From NCBI GenBank assembly GCA_964058845.1, contig CAXKVR010000034.1, forward strand, positions 434,001 through 498,000: a stretch of DNA of 64,000 bases, written 5' to 3'. Of this stretch, positions 21,801 through 35,469 are shown in pieces; position 1 is the first letter of the stretch, and every line of letters starts with the position of its first letter. A model generated the notes under the pieces. That model saw only the letters and a list, made by a program, of their open reading frames with translations. It made no database searches and was not told where the DNA came from. The stretch is from Carex sylvatica. Lineage: Eukaryota; Streptophyta; Magnoliopsida; Poales; Cyperaceae. Position numbers and translations under genes: made by a program.

Positions 21801-24800
21801 TCAGCATAATTTCTTGAGTTTTTCTGTTTGTATTGAGGTCTTGGAAATGTATGATGTTAAGTTCAAACATCTATCTTTGTTACCTAAAATTTGTTCTCAT
21901 CGGCCTACAGCTAACTGATAAAATCATGACATAATGGTACCAGTGAGTTCCACTGTACTAGTGAAGAACATTAACCAAATTTAAATGTTTTTGTAGAGTG
22001 CTGATGAGATCCCAGACAAGACATTGAGGAGTAGTGACGGCTCAAAGACCTGTGATGATTTTTTCAATTTGGCCCTTAGTTGGCTCAGAAAAATCCAGGT
22101 TTCCATTTCTGTACAAAAGTTTATTTTATAAAATATCATACATATACTTCTTAAAAATCGAATATCAACTAATTCCATTATCATCTGGGAAATATATTGT
22201 TACAACCTTTCTCTTCTTTCTTTACTTCTTTCGTCTTTTATGTCAAGTATAGTAATAAGAGAATGAGATTGTAATGTTTGTAGAGGCGGAAATGTTGTAC
22301 ATTTCCAATTTTGTATATGCTCTTTTTTTTTCATGGGTGTATAATTGATCCTTTCTGACCTCTTCAGGGGTATACATGAATTTGCCCCTTATGGAAGTAG
22401 TCTGAATTTCTGTTTTAATTTCTCGTGTTAGGGTCAATTTAATTTTGTTTGTTCTTGTGCTTGCTAGTCGGTGAGTTCATTGCATGGTTTGTTTGGAGAG
22501 ACAAATCAAAGTGAGCTGGCAGCATTTACGTCGTATGCCTTGGCATTTCCTAATAACTTCCTTGCACTTGTTGACACTTATGATGTAAGTTTTTAATTGA
22601 AATGAAAATTACTAACTACTAGAACAAAATAATGGTGGAACTAGTATGAGCTTAAGATCATCGATCTCAAAAACCGTCAGATTGCCTTCGATGGATGAAT
22701 TTGAACAATTGATCTTGAACTGCTTGAGGACAAACATCTTTTACAATCCATCTTTCTTTTTGTTCATTTTGTATATGAATGCACCAAAATGGTTCATATT
22801 CAACCTCTTGATCTTATACAAAAAGAGAGAAAAAAAAATGAAAATCTGGGATCTAAACACTTGGATGGTCAAGTGCTTCACGATTTCTGGCTAAAATTCA
22901 CTGTTTGAAGACAATTTGACTATTTTCGAGGTTATGCTCACAAAATTCCTCTGGTGAGCTTAAGATCGCACTAGTTTAACGCAAATAATAAATAAAAGTT
23001 ATCTGTACTTAATTGTTCTCTGCTAATTGAATCTTTTACCAGGTGATGCGAAGTGGACTTCCCAATTTTTGTGCTGTTGCTCTTGCACTTCATAGTTTAG
23101 GGTAACTTAATGTCCCTTTTGATTTTCAAAGTTTGTTTTTATTTCTTTATGTTGGTCTAGAAAGAAATTGAATTTGATGTATGCAGGTATAAAGCATCAG
23201 GAATAAGGTTGGATTCTGGAGATTTAGCATATTTATCAATAGAAGCTAGAAATTTTTTCAATGTAATAGAGAAGGAATTTGGAGTTGCTCATTTTGGTAA
23301 GATGGTCATCACAGCCAGCAATGACCTAAACGAAGAAACCATTGATGCCCTCAACAAACAGGTAAAAAGGATGCAAAAAAAAGAAAGTAAACAAGTAAAT
23401 AAATTTAAAGCAAATCAAGATTCATCCATTCTTTTATTTTTTTCATTTACCTTGATGTGAAAACCTAGCTTTTCTCTTTTTTTTTACAAGAAGCGAACAA
23501 GCGTTGTTGTTACGATGCAAGTGCTGTCCGATTTATTGTAGCACCTCTGTACTAACACTAAATAATTTATTTTAGAACATAACTATTCAAATTAATAGAT
23601 AATTATCATAAAGATTTGTTAGATTCCAGCATAATATGTGGTGCTAATTTGGTACTTCTACTTGCTGCAGTACATCTGTCATAAGCTACTTGGCATGATT
23701 CTAAAATGAAATTTTGTTATTCTAGGCAGCTCAAATACTTAATAGACGTTATATTTGTTTCATTTTATGTATTTTTGGCAGGGCCATGAAGTGGATGCCT
23801 TCGGAATAGGTACATATCTGGTGACATGTTATTCACAAGCAGCGCTTGGTTGTGTATTCAAGTTGGTAGAAATAAATGACCAGCCTCGCATCAAACTCTC
23901 TGAAGATGTAACTAAGGTACACTTTAACTAATGAAGTAATTAATTGCATATATGAAGGAGTAAGCAAAGAAGGGCAATTTTGGAACTACTGTTTGAAAAA
24001 TTAAATACATGGCACTCCTAAAAAGATAAGTAATGTGGTTAATGGGTGTACGTGTTCTGTATCAGCATGCATGAAATTATTCCTATCATATTTGTAACTT
24101 AAGACTTATAGCTTTGTGTCAAGTAATCAACTAATCATAAATGTCTCTTTCTTTAGGTATCAATACCATGCAAAAAGCGTATTTTTAGACTATATGGCAA
24201 AGAAGGTTACCCATTGGTTGATCTCATGGTTGGTGAAGACGAGCCAACTCCTAAGGTGACCATTTTTGAGTTCTCTTGTATATCACAATTGGCCTGAGAT
24301 AAGACATTTGATTGGAGGTGGATTTGGTTAGGCTGTTTTGGCATTTTAATTTGAAGTTTCCATTTGTGTTAACCTGTTTCATACATTGCTTCTTTGTTGG
24401 TAACCCACATTATGTGATATTTTGGATAAGACCTGGCAACTCCAATGCAGGCCATATTAATCGAAAAAAATTGAGTTAATTGCAGGTCCAAATTTCTCAA
24501 AATGGATGATTTTTATATTAACATAAAAGCTCCTAGAAATGGTCGTGCAAAAACTTCAAAAACAACTTTTTAGATATTTTGCTTAGCACTATCCAATACT
24601 GTGGTGCTTTTTGCATATAATAATGTAATAAATCAATTCTATGTTTTGGAAACTTCGAAAATTCAAATGATATTACAATTATAGTTAGTTTATATTGGTT
24701 ATAATTTGCAAATATTATTATGTGGGTGAGTAATTTTTTTTTTCACAAACATTGAGCACGGAAGCACTTGTATAGTTTTATTTTACTGATTTGAATATTT

Positions 24801-25552
24801 CTCTAGGAAGGAGAGAGAATACTCTGTAGGCACCCATTTGTAGAATCAAAGAGAGCTTATGTAGTGGCTCAGCGTGTTGAGGAGCTGCTCAAGTGTTATT
24901 GGCCAGGACGTTCAAGTAATATTTACCCTTTAACCTTTTTCTAGATGTCTCTCTCATTTTATGTCTAACACATATAACCTCACATAAGTTCCTAGTTACT
25001 TGTGACTGTACCCCTACAGGTACAAACCATCTAAATTGTCATGTAAACCTCTCCACTCCCAGTGTCACCCTTTTTTGAAAAAAAAAAAATAGTGGTCTTG
25101 GCACCTGCTTCCATTATTATAGCCTCTTCTCGAATTATAATTCAGTATTTTCTAGGTGCACAGAAGATGCTATTGATATTTCACAAACACATTATTGCAA
25201 CGCTTTGCAAAACTACACAAGAAATTATCCCTTTTAATTGTTATATCTTTTGTTATTTTTTAGATGACCCTAGAGAAGAACTACCATCTCTAAACAAGAT
25301 CAGAGATCGTTGTATAAAGCAGTTGGAAAAGATGCGGCAGGACCATATGAGGCGTCTCAATCCAACACCTTACAAGGTTTCTTTTATTGTGCTTAAGCAG
25401 CTTCTCTTATAATGAGTATTAATCTAATTAAAACAATTCTATAAGCATGGGTTAATTTTTATATTTATAAACAGGTCAGTGTGAGTGCGAAGCTCTATGA
25501 TTTTATTCATTACCTTTGGTTGAACGAGGCACCAGTGGGGGAGCTGCAGTAA
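18827..25552 (+). CDS. NAPRT: Nicotinate phosphoribosyltransferase (15 exons, 562 aa)
   Basis: Makes nicotinate mononucleotide from nicotinate, PRPP and ATP in the NAD salvage (Preiss-Handler) pathway, probably in the cytosol. Exons: 18827-18990, 20520-20664, 20758-20877, 20967-21101, 21192-21253, 21579-21654, 21997-22098, 22468-22584, 23043-23101, 23187-23361, 23782-23916, 24157-24255, 24807-24915, 25264-25376, 25475-25552. All introns have GT-AG ends and phases match, giving 1689 nt. Landmarks: [18 protein letters not shown] near the N terminus, RGTHSHAFV (residues 222-230, the family's histidine loop), RLDSGDL (334-340), TASNDLNEE (369-377), GIGT (393-396), and the C-terminal [26 protein letters not shown] end. 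The length matches plant NAPRT (~557 aa). I chose the first of two adjacent ATGs. An AATAAA lies 65 bp after the stop. No breaks are seen. Confidence 0.97.
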
Positions 25553-25616
25553 TTTGGCTTAATCATAGGGTTTTTAGGAAATTCATAAGTTAAAAGCTCA
25601 CATTGAGCAAGCATGC

Positions 25617-25622
25617 AATAAA
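25617..25622 (+). terminator. Probable poly(A) signal of NAPRT
   Basis: AATAAA lies 65 bp after the TAA stop codon; the surroundings are AT-rich as usual for plant 3' ends. Confidence 0.5.
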
Positions 25623-25844
25623 ATATGTCTTGTTCTTTTCTGTAACTTGAATATATAGATAGATGTTGTGACTTGAATATATATAGATGATGTTTGTGCA
25701 AGTTAAGCATGTACGTTAATCTCCATATAATAAGGTTGGAATTGCAATTTTTTATCAAGGTCTCGTAGATGCAATACTCTGAAATTTTGTAAGTTGAGAC
25801 TTGTTAGCTATTTATGTATAAATTCAGGTGCCTCAGGTGTTATT

Positions 25845-26165
25845 TATTTTTTATTTTTAAAAGGCATACGCCCGTTTCATTGCCATGAAACATAAGTCTG
25901 GTTACAACAAAAACGAAAAAACAGAACACATCCAGTTAGATGCACGCAGGCATCACAAAACACATAGGATTAGTACTAAGCCACCTCATGGGCTATGCAA
26001 CAAAACAAAGTAATAAGCATAATCCTAGAAGTTTGTAAAGAGGTATTCAGTGGAGTCATCCGATAGCCATCCCATTATCCTTTCATCTTCCACTTGAGCA
26101 ATTTGGATAGGCACTGCCTCCATGTCCTGACTCCTGACTCCTGACTCCTGAGGGAGCCAGGCCAG
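25845..26165 (-). mobile_element. 5'-truncated LINE, 321 bp, with a 15-bp target duplication
   Basis: GCCTCAGGTGTTATT occurs at 25830-25844 and at 26166-26180. The insert begins, on the plus strand, with a T-rich tract followed by 'gcccgtttcattg', which on the minus strand is a LINE 3' end running into poly(A). The same 3'-end motif is present in the element in the eS10 intron (about 53220-53245), so the two belong to related families. The far end contains four CTGACTC-type heptamers (about 26127-26150). No ORF remains. Confidence 0.75.
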
Positions 26166-26180
26166 GCCTCAGGTGTTATT

Positions 26181-27272
26181 ATATGAAAGAGAAGTCTTGT
26201 TCTTATTAATAGGATGATAACTGATGAAGTTTTGGCTTATAACAATGTGCAACTGACTGAAAATCATTTTGTTTACCATCAAGCATTTTAATGTATGATT
26301 ATCAGTCAAACTTTACATTTATTTAAATTTGACGTACACCTTTTCTAAATAATAAAGAATAGGTCTGCAATTTCAATTTTTTTTAGTTTAAATAATAGTT
26401 ATATGTTAAAATTATCCTCAGTGACGTGATTTTGGTTATTAGAGAATGGTTACAATGTCTCCATTTTTTTGTCTCCATCTTGCTTTTATTTTTTTATTAT
26501 TCTAATAACAAAATTTTTAAAATTTATATTTTAAAATAAAACACTTAAATATTATTTATATTATTTTCTCAACAAACATATATAAAATATATTATTATTC
26601 GGTTTGTTTTTACATGAATCAATAAGTTGAAAATGACCGTTCAGAATTTATCTATATTAATGTATTTTTGTAGACCATTGATACCGATCAAAACAAAGAC
26701 TAAATGTCGTAAATTAATCTTTTATATGCATAGAGAAAATAATATAGATAAATTAAAACGGTATTATGTTGAAATTTTTGTTTTAAATTATAAATTAATT
26801 ACTAACGTTTAAAAAATTGAAGACATTTGAACCATTTATTATTAAAATTATTACGATTATTATTATAATCATGCATGATCATTAACAATAGGTCCAATGT
26901 AAGTATGTAAAACCACCGACTTTCCACTGGCCCGCTGTTAGAAAAGAATGTCCCACCAAGATGTTCATCTAATAGCTATTACAAAAATATCTCACCCAGA
27001 TGTTGATCTTAAAACAAAACAACATTAGGTTTTGCATCAAGTATATATACTTTTGCATCATGCACAAACATAAAAACCAAGTGTTAGGTCATGTGGGCAC
27101 CAAACTATATCATGAGGGGTGGTACACTTAGTGAGATACAAATTGGCACATTATCTGTTCTTCATAATTGACACTTCATTATATACAGTTCCAGTTGAGA
27201 GTTGACAATATCAAATAATAATAACTAAATTGGCACATCATACACACTGGTACTTGGGAGTTGGGAGTAGGT
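26181..27272. other. AT-rich intergenic DNA, nothing recognised
   Basis: No supported gene, RNA or transposon end. Confidence 0.3.
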
Positions 27273-27281
27273 ACTGTTATA

Positions 27282-27471
27282 AGAACGCGTATCCTCTGCA
27301 TTAACTCAAAAGAGAATCTTTTAAGTTTAATGCATCTCAGCCGTTTGATCAGGATCAGAGCCAATCCGGCCCTTGCCTTTGACGCACAGAGCCCTTTAAT
27401 ATTAGTGTGGATCTCAATCGGATGGTCCAGATCCATTAGCGCATGGTGCGTTAATGCAGAAGATACAAATT
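27282..27471. mobile_element. MITE, copy 1 of the 'tcctctgcattaac' family
   Basis: Inverted ends share GTATC(C/T)TCTGCATTAAC. The flanks ACTGTTATA and CCTATTATA (27273-27281, 27472-27480) match at 7 of 9 positions, compatible with an old 9-bp Mutator-type duplication. The second copy, at 40098-40317, has a perfect 9-bp duplication. Confidence 0.65.
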
Positions 27472-27480
27472 CCTATTATA

Positions 27481-30480
27481 CAGCAGTTACATCAATCTCC
27501 ACCGTTTGTTAATTAAAGTCTTAAAGACTAATCTTTAATTATGACCCAAAATTAATATGATTTAAGCCATCCAAAAGTTTTAAATAGTGATTTGTAATTT
27601 GTTCCTGCGAGGTTTTAGAAAATACTATAACATGTAGCAGTAGCCAACAGTACCAAAGTTATCATACATCATGGTTTCAATTTAATATATATTTTTAATA
27701 TAATTTCACATATAAATCTTAAGTTTTTAATAAATAAAATTTTAGTTACAAAACTGTGTAGATTAGAATGTCTTATAATTGAGTTCGACTAATATGCTTT
27801 TAAGTAGCATGTCTGTCTATATATCATTTCAGTTCAAAACTCATATAATTAACTTCAAATGAAAAATACAAACTGTTCAAACCGACCTCCTTTAAGAGAT
27901 CTTCATTTAGAAATGAAGATTTAGTGTGCATATTAATGCATTGTTGGTATGTCAAAAAGGACTATTTTTCAAAATCACAAAAAAAAAAATTAACAAATTC
28001 TAAAAATAGTAAAATTGATATTCTACAAGTATATGATCAATTTACTGAGCTACTTAGGTTGATGTTTTGAATATAAAATTTTGAAATTTGACTCTATTAT
28101 TTTTTACCAAAGTACTACTGAAAACATATTAGCCAGAATCTTTATAATTTGTACCTACTGTGGTTGCACTTTTATACAAAATATAAAAATACAGTACACT
28201 TGTTATCATTAATTAATTTGTTTTTTTTTGCCTCGAATCTACAAATTAAACTAATTTTTTATGATATGTATATATGTCAGTCCATAACTATAACTATATC
28301 TAGTGATTGTTGTTGTGCTCCACAAAAGAAAAAAATAATAATAGAAATAAAATTGGAAATGGTTACTTGTGTGTTGCTTACTATATCGAGATATACTACA
28401 TAGTACTACATACTAGCTAGTTTGTAATTAATTAATTAGGTCAAAAGTCACAAGAAAGTGACCAAATTGATCGCTAGAATTTGTTAATTGTTTTACATTA
28501 GCCTTCTAAGCCTACTGATTAAATAACCATGAACATCAACTATTATTAGAGTACTTTTTAGAGGCTTGTACAATTATATAAAGTTAGGGATATGGAGGGG
28601 AGTATGTCCAAATGCATCGTATTTTTCATACATATCTTTTATGCATATTTTGATTATACCTCATATTTTTATTTTTGTTTTCAAAGTTCAAACAGTCAAT
28701 TCAAATTGTTCAATAAGATCTTTGTATTTAAATATATTTAGAGATTAAATTTTATTTTTTTGTATTATTTTTATTTTTTTAGAAAGATACAAAATTACTA
28801 TTTTTCAAAAGATTATGCACTTTTAAAAACTATGATTTTGTAGCTATTTTAAACCCTTCATAGAAAATTATTTATTGAATGAAGGTTGGAGGTTAAGGTA
28901 TATGGCTGAACTAAATTCAGTTAAATTAAATTATAAAAATAGATTGAAAAGGATGTCAAGTATGTGAAACGTGATTTAGAAATTAAAAAAAAAATAGAGA
29001 GATAAAAGTTATTGATGTAGGATAACGGATATTTGAATGACTATAATGGATAACACATAACAATTTCAGCTATAAATATAGCAATCATAACCAATCCGCT
29101 GAGTTATTCGCGTTAAATTAGCCTTTAATTCATTTTTTTCTACGTTTTCAAACTAAACACCGAATAAAACTAAAAAAAAACGTATAATATATTCTTTTTG
29201 CGAATAAAATGCGAAAAAAAATTGGATTTTTTTTTAATTTCTTTCTTGGAGGGTTTTTTGGGTTTTTTGTTTTTACTTTCTTGGAGTACCGAATCATTCT
29301 CGAATTATACCCGAATCACAAAATGACCCCACCAAACCGAATCTGAACTATTCATTTGTTACTATGATCATAACTGTATTTTGTTATTTTTCTTTCAATT
29401 AATTAACGTTCAGTGTTAAAAAACAAACTATGATGGAAACATTATATCAATAGAGTGCTATATATTGACAAATTAGGGCAGATTTAATGGAGCTCAGGGT
29501 GGCTATTTTTTTTTTTAAACTTTTACTAATTTTAATAAAATTTTATAGCCAGCTGGCCTACTATTGATGAAGTATTTGATTAATTTAATGAACAAAGATA
29601 TGTCACGATAAAATATATCTTGTTGAATTTTTTTTATTATCTAACTTAGCTTTTCGTTATAATAAGTTTCTTATTTTCACATGAAACTAGCATGCATATT
29701 TATCACAAGAAAATTGAAAATTTCACGTGTCTGGGTCTGCTAGACTGCCAGTGTGCTTTTGTTTTTGTTTTTGTTTTCTTATACATACCGGAGGGGCATT
29801 TTTGTTCAGAATTTTTTATTTATAAGAATCAATGTAAAATAATATTGAATATTAGAATAAGTACAGTAAATTTTTGATGTTATAAACGGAACAGTAACAT
29901 AAATTCAGGTTTATTTTTGGAGCGATTTTTTCTATCCGGATCAATTCAAACTTCAGAGCCAAAAAAATAAAGAAAACCCAAATCCATTATTTGAAGCCGA
30001 ATTTTTTTTACGGTTCCGTTTATGGATCTAAATCTTGGAACAATCATACTATTATTATTATCATATATTATTTATTTAATTTCTGTAAATAAATATATCT
30101 GTTTGTGTTGATAGGTTCTGTACTTCTGTTTGCTGGTCTTAAGTACTGTGTAAACAAACATAAATAGTGCAATTGAACTTATGTGTGCACTGTGTACATC
30201 TATGTACTTAATTCTGGAAAGAAAAGAAAACCACAGTTGGTTGTGTGGGTACCACACTTGGAGCCCAATATTTTATTTTTAGGTGAATTCTTTTCCTTTT
30301 ACCCAAATAAAAGAGAAGATCTTGTTTGTTTTTTCTACCTTTTATTCTTTCATGACAAGGACTGCCTTCATCAAATGTTTGAAGTAATCATAAAGGTTAA
30401 AAACATTCCTGATTTGATTTTGTGCAACTTCCATTTTGTGCTTTTTGTAATTGTGGTCATTCACACATTAATAGGATAAT
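27481..30480. other. Gene-empty intergenic DNA with one dispersed repeat
   Basis: Short frames only, none with a recognisable product. About 29090-29370 resembles 17430-17720 (see that entry). Around 27840-27900 there is a single arm-like piece of the fold-back family ('caaactgttcaaaccgac'). Confidence 0.3.
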
Positions 30481-33018
30481 TTCTGTTAGAAATTGGATTT
30501 TCAACAATTTTTACCTAAAGTTGAATTCAAACAGTCTGATTTATATCGAGATTCATGCCAACAATTTAGATTAAATAAACTTAAATGATTTGATAAATAT
30601 AAATCATTATACAAAATTTGACATCAATCATACGATTGAAATTCGACTTTAAATGAGATTTTGTTCAAAATCCTACCTATTCATTTTAAACTGATCACGT
30701 AACTACACTGCATATTTCTGTGCAACTTTTTACATACATGAAACTACATATTTAACTATATTAAAATACACATATGTTTATTTTAATTTAAAATAAATTT
30801 TGACAACTATCAAAAATTATTTCAACATCCAACTTATTGTACGATGTCTCGAAAAATCGGATTTCCTAAAGTAACTCAAAATTTAAAAATCCAACTTAAT
30901 CGAAAAATCGGCTCGGACCACTGATCAGAATTTGAATCAATTCAGTTCCAAAAATAAAATACTGAGCTCTTTTAATATTATCAAAGTAGATTTTATTTTT
31001 AACAGTCTGGATTCAAACTTAAAATTTGAGTTACCATAGGAGATCCGAATTCCGAAAAAATAAACGGTTCTTAAACCAAACAACACTCATCTGTATCAAA
31101 ATAAACATTTGATTGAACCGAAACGAACACTCGCTCTCTTGAACTCTCAACTTCTTTTTAATCATCGTAAATAAGCACTTGTAAAAACTTCAATGAACAC
31201 TAGCCTGAATTAAAATGAGCATTTATCTGGGCAAAAATAAACACTTAAACTAGTTTATTTATAAAACAAAACAATAATAAAATAATAATAAAAAGAACTT
31301 GAGACTTAATAATATATTTATTTTCTTATGACGTAAAGGTAAAATATATAAAATATTGTTGAATATTATTAATTATTAGTTTGTAGAAGATATGCCGTGA
31401 AAAAATAAATGCACAGTTTGTATTGCCACAGTATTTAAAATTTAAAGAGAGATTAAGACTCTACTTTTTATAATATCCCCATTATTATTGTTATCATCAA
31501 ATTAAACCAATTCATGTTAAATCACTTAATATTAGCCGGATACTTAAGTCATTTAACTAAATTATAATTTTTGTGAAATATATTCTAAAATAAAATAGAT
31601 ATTCTTTGATTTGATCAAAACCGTGTGAAAATGTTTAGTGATCAACTGAATTTCCATCAAATAATTCAAAAAATAAACCGTTCAACATCTATCCATATTT
31701 GAACTTGCATTAAATATGACAGCCACCTATATAAATTATGCATAAATTATAGAGAGTATTATAATTTTTTTATTTTCGATTACTAATAAATTAGTTGTTG
31801 GTATAATTCCTCCTTCCTTACGTTAGGTGTTGCATTGTCACGGGCCCACCGTTTTCAAGTCAGTGATTCAATTAATTAAGATCCTCCGTCTTTGTCGATT
31901 TTAGCAACTTTGGAACTTTGGATCCATATATATCTCTCTCTACAATGTTCTGTGGCATTTGGGGTATAATCATTTATGTAGTCAGTCAATTTTATGTCTT
32001 TTTAGGCGTTGTTAAGAATATAATATATTGTTATTTTTGCCCGTGCATGATAATGTTATAAATAGGTGTGGATATTTTGTGCGATCGAATTTAATTTATC
32101 TCATATCCATTTTTTTTATAGATCAGATACATTTTTTTTCTTCTAGGTGTGATAGGTTGAGGTTTGAATATATTAGATATATATTAATATGCTTCTATAT
32201 ACATTATACATTGTTGTTATTGTACTTGTATAATTATAATACAAATAAAAGTAAACGTTTCGTAATTTGACTTAGCTTGAAATATCTCTTTTAAATACAT
32301 AATTAACTATTAATTTAACTATTAACTAATACGGTTAACGGGTCAAGTCTAAATATATAAATGAGAATTAATGATCGCAACATCATGGTATGTGTATTAC
32401 AACAATGAAAGTCATTGTGTATGAAATCATACTTATTATCAGTAGAAGCTTTTTTAATTCAAAAAAAATAAAGTAATAGTTGACAAAAAAATATGCTTAA
32501 AAATCAAAAGATTTAATGCGAACTTAACATGTAGCTCAAGTGTTAAGTTATGTGAGTGACTTTTCATAAATATTATTTTCGAGCTACAATACATGTGACA
32601 TACTTATTAACTTTCTCAATCGGTATAAAGAAAATTATAATGTAATAATTTGAATAAATCATCAACTGTATGCCTTCCTTTCTCATCTTCTTCATGTAAA
32701 AAGGGACAACTGGTGTGAAAAAAGATATATTTTTTTTTAAGTTTGCATTACGTTGATATAATTGTTCATCATTTTTCAATCAACGTAGAGAATTTTAACA
32801 TCAAACTGACTTTATTATGTTTTAGTGTTTATAAAAATACAGTAATGATGTTCTTAGCTCCATCATAGCTTACAAAATAACAATGCAATGCAATTATTCT
32901 GTAATGTTCTGACGAGCATAGTAAATTCCACACTTTAGTACTTCACCATGGATACTAAAATATAACCACCAATTACATGTGTTACACAGAGAGATGATGT
33001 AGGAGATCAGGATCATTC
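30481..33018. other. Gene-empty AT-rich intergenic DNA
   Basis: No gene, RNA gene or transposon boundary is supported. Scattered fragments such as 'ttcaaacagtctgat' recall the fold-back family but have no partner arm that I can define. Confidence 0.3.
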
Positions 33019-33035
33019 AACAACATTTCTCAGTC

Positions 33036-33059
33036 TTTTTTTTTTTTTTTTTTGAGAGG
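33036..33059 (-). mobile_element. 24-bp poly(T) micro-insertion with a perfect 17-bp target duplication
   Basis: AACAACATTTCTCAGTC occurs at 33019-33035 and at 33060-33076. Between them are exactly 18 T and GAGAGG. On the minus strand this is CCTCTC followed by A18: the last six bases of an element and its poly(A) tail. The duplication length is that of LINE-type target-primed insertion. It has no coding content. Confidence 0.8.
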
Positions 33060-33076
33060 AACAACATTTCTCAGTC

Positions 33077-33943
33077 ACTTGACTATAACATAGAAGGAAT
33101 CTAAGGAAACTAGATTTGCAAGATCATTAATCAAGCAAAACATAACTGAATTATTGGGAAAATTAGAGTAGATGGTACCTCACACAAGTTGTGAATTTGA
33201 AAGCAGATTGTGCCAATCCAACAACCTAATATGGTCTCACAACTAACTTATAATTAAGTACTAGGTCAAAAGTCTCCCCCTAATTCCATTTTATTATCTA
33301 ATCATCTTTTTAGCAAATATTTTTGTAAATTTTATTATATAAAAATTTGGGAGTGGTATCAATATTGCCATCACTATTTTTATTTAGAATTTAATAGAAA
33401 ATGTATACAGTTTTTTTTTTTAGAATTTTTGGATTAAAATTTTAAATAGCCAAACAAGTTGTAAAATCATTTTATTTTAATAGTATGTTCCGCCATATAT
33501 AGATTCAAATTTTGTATTTGGATCTCAATTTTTTTTCCCAAGCGAATGATGACACACAGTCTTTGTTTTATTTCAGAGTCTAAAAATAAAAAAATAACCT
33601 GCTTACATACATATTTTTCATTTAAATTATGTTATTATTATCAATTGAGCAACTTTGAATTTCGTAAATCTTAAAAAAATTTGTCCAGATGACACAAAAT
33701 TAAAAATATTACTAATTTTTTTGCAGATCAATTGTCCAAGTCACATCATATAAAAAAAATAGTTTAGCATACCGTTTGTCCTTAAAAACAATGCGCAAGA
33801 AACATATTTTACATTATTTTTTAATTTAATATATTAAATATTAAATAAAATCAAAGTACATTTTGATTTTATTTAAAATATGCAAAGGATTTGGGTAAAT
33901 ATCAAGGTTTGGATTCGAAAATACATTACGATCATTGCGTCCC
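33077..33943. other. AT-rich intergenic DNA, nothing recognised
   Basis: No supported feature. Confidence 0.3.
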
Positions 33944-34948
33944 AGAAACATGGCCGAAATTTTTATTAATATCCAAAAAAAAATACCAAATTTCAAAATC
34001 TACACCCAATTTTGAAAAATTTCAGATCTGCCTAAACCGCTGAATTTCCGCAAAATTATTTTGCGGTTTTGGAATACATCTTTCTGCAATTCCGCAAAAT
34101 TATTTTGTTGTTTTATGATTTTTTTAATTAAACAGAAAATATTGTACTTTATTTATTTTTGTATTGAAATATTAAAAATATTTTATATATTTCTTTAAAA
34201 ATAGGTGAAATATTATATAATTTAATTTATTAAAAAGACTGTGACAAATAACCCGAAATAAACATTTTTCAGCCCGTTTTTTTTGCGATTGTAAGTAAAA
34301 TTAAAGTATTTTTTGTATGTTACTGAAAAAAATAAAATATTTTGAATATGAGTTATTGATCCCAGTTCAAAAGTCATTTATGGATAAATAAATAAATTAC
34401 CAGTACATTCAAATTGTAAGATACTCCATCTATTTTTTAAAAAATAATTGATTTGACATTTCGTATTGATTATATTTTTTTTTCAAAATAGATGGAGTAT
34501 CTTAAAATTTGAATGTACTAGAAGGACCACGACAATTTTTTTATTTATCCAGAAATGATTTTTGAACCGGAATCAATAACTCATATCCAAAATACTTTTA
34601 TTTTTTCTAGTAACACACAAAAAATATTTTAATTTTTCTTACATCCGCAAAAATCTGACTTGAAAAATATTCATCCGGGTTATTTAACGCAGTCTTTATA
34701 ATAAATCAAATTATATAGTATTCCATCTATGTTCCAAGAAATATAAAATATTTATAATATTTCAGTACAAAAAATAATTAGATTAGAACATTTTCTGTTT
34801 AATTAAACAAATAAAAAAAATTCTAAAACTGCAAAATAATTTTGCGGAAATAGGAATTCCAAAAATACAAAATTAAAATTTTTCAGAATTAGATGTAGAT
34901 TTTAAGATTTGATTTTTTTTGGATATTAATAAAAATTTCGGAAACAAA
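33944..34948. repeat. 1-kb palindrome (fold-back element) with ~480-bp arms
   Basis: The left arm starts gaaacatggccgaaattttt; the right arm ends with the complement of a close match (about 34920-34948). Matching pairs occur all the way in: ccgcaaaattattttgcgg (34050-34070) with its partner at 34828-34848, taattaaacag (34125-34135) with ctgtttaattaaac (34795-34808), and gatactccatctattt with aaatagatggagtatc at the centre. The loop is about 34440-34490. The transcript would fold into a ~480-bp imperfect hairpin. It has no ORF. Confidence 0.75.
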
Positions 34949-35469
34949 CATAGAGTACTAGACTTACAACAATAAAACAAACATTTTAAAAAAAAGTACC
35001 TCAATTTGAAATATATGTTGTAAAGTTTCTACCATGTTATAAAATATAAGAAATTTGTTGAAAATTTGTGGGTTCCAGCTCGAAAACGATCATCTGAAAA
35101 AAAAAAAAAAAAACTAGTGTTACGTAGAAAGAGATATGTAATTAGAAAAAAAAATAATGAAAAAAAGTTGGATAAAGAAGTCGCAAAGCATCCTATTGTT
35201 CCTCGTGCTCGTAGGACTACTGATGTGAGACGTCATCTGTGTGATTTTCACGCATCAGACACGATCCTAAGGAGCCACACAACACGGAATTCATATCCTC
35301 TGAGCCACACAACAACACGCCATTAAGTAATATTTCATGTTGAAACATGCGGCACGTCGTTCATATTTCCGGACAAATAACATATTATAGTCCCTAAATA
35401 TGCTGCACATGATTTAATCAAAACATATCGCATAATAATTGCCGAGTAGAACTAGGATGCTCTAAACCG
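34949..35469. other. Intergenic DNA, no supported gene
   Basis: An 86-codon frame at 35066-35326 is lysine/arginine-rich because of an A-run and has no recognisable domain, so I do not treat it as a gene. Confidence 0.3.

Noticed and set aside
35066..35326. 86-codon K/R-rich ORF
   Set aside because: Driven by an A run; no recognisable protein.
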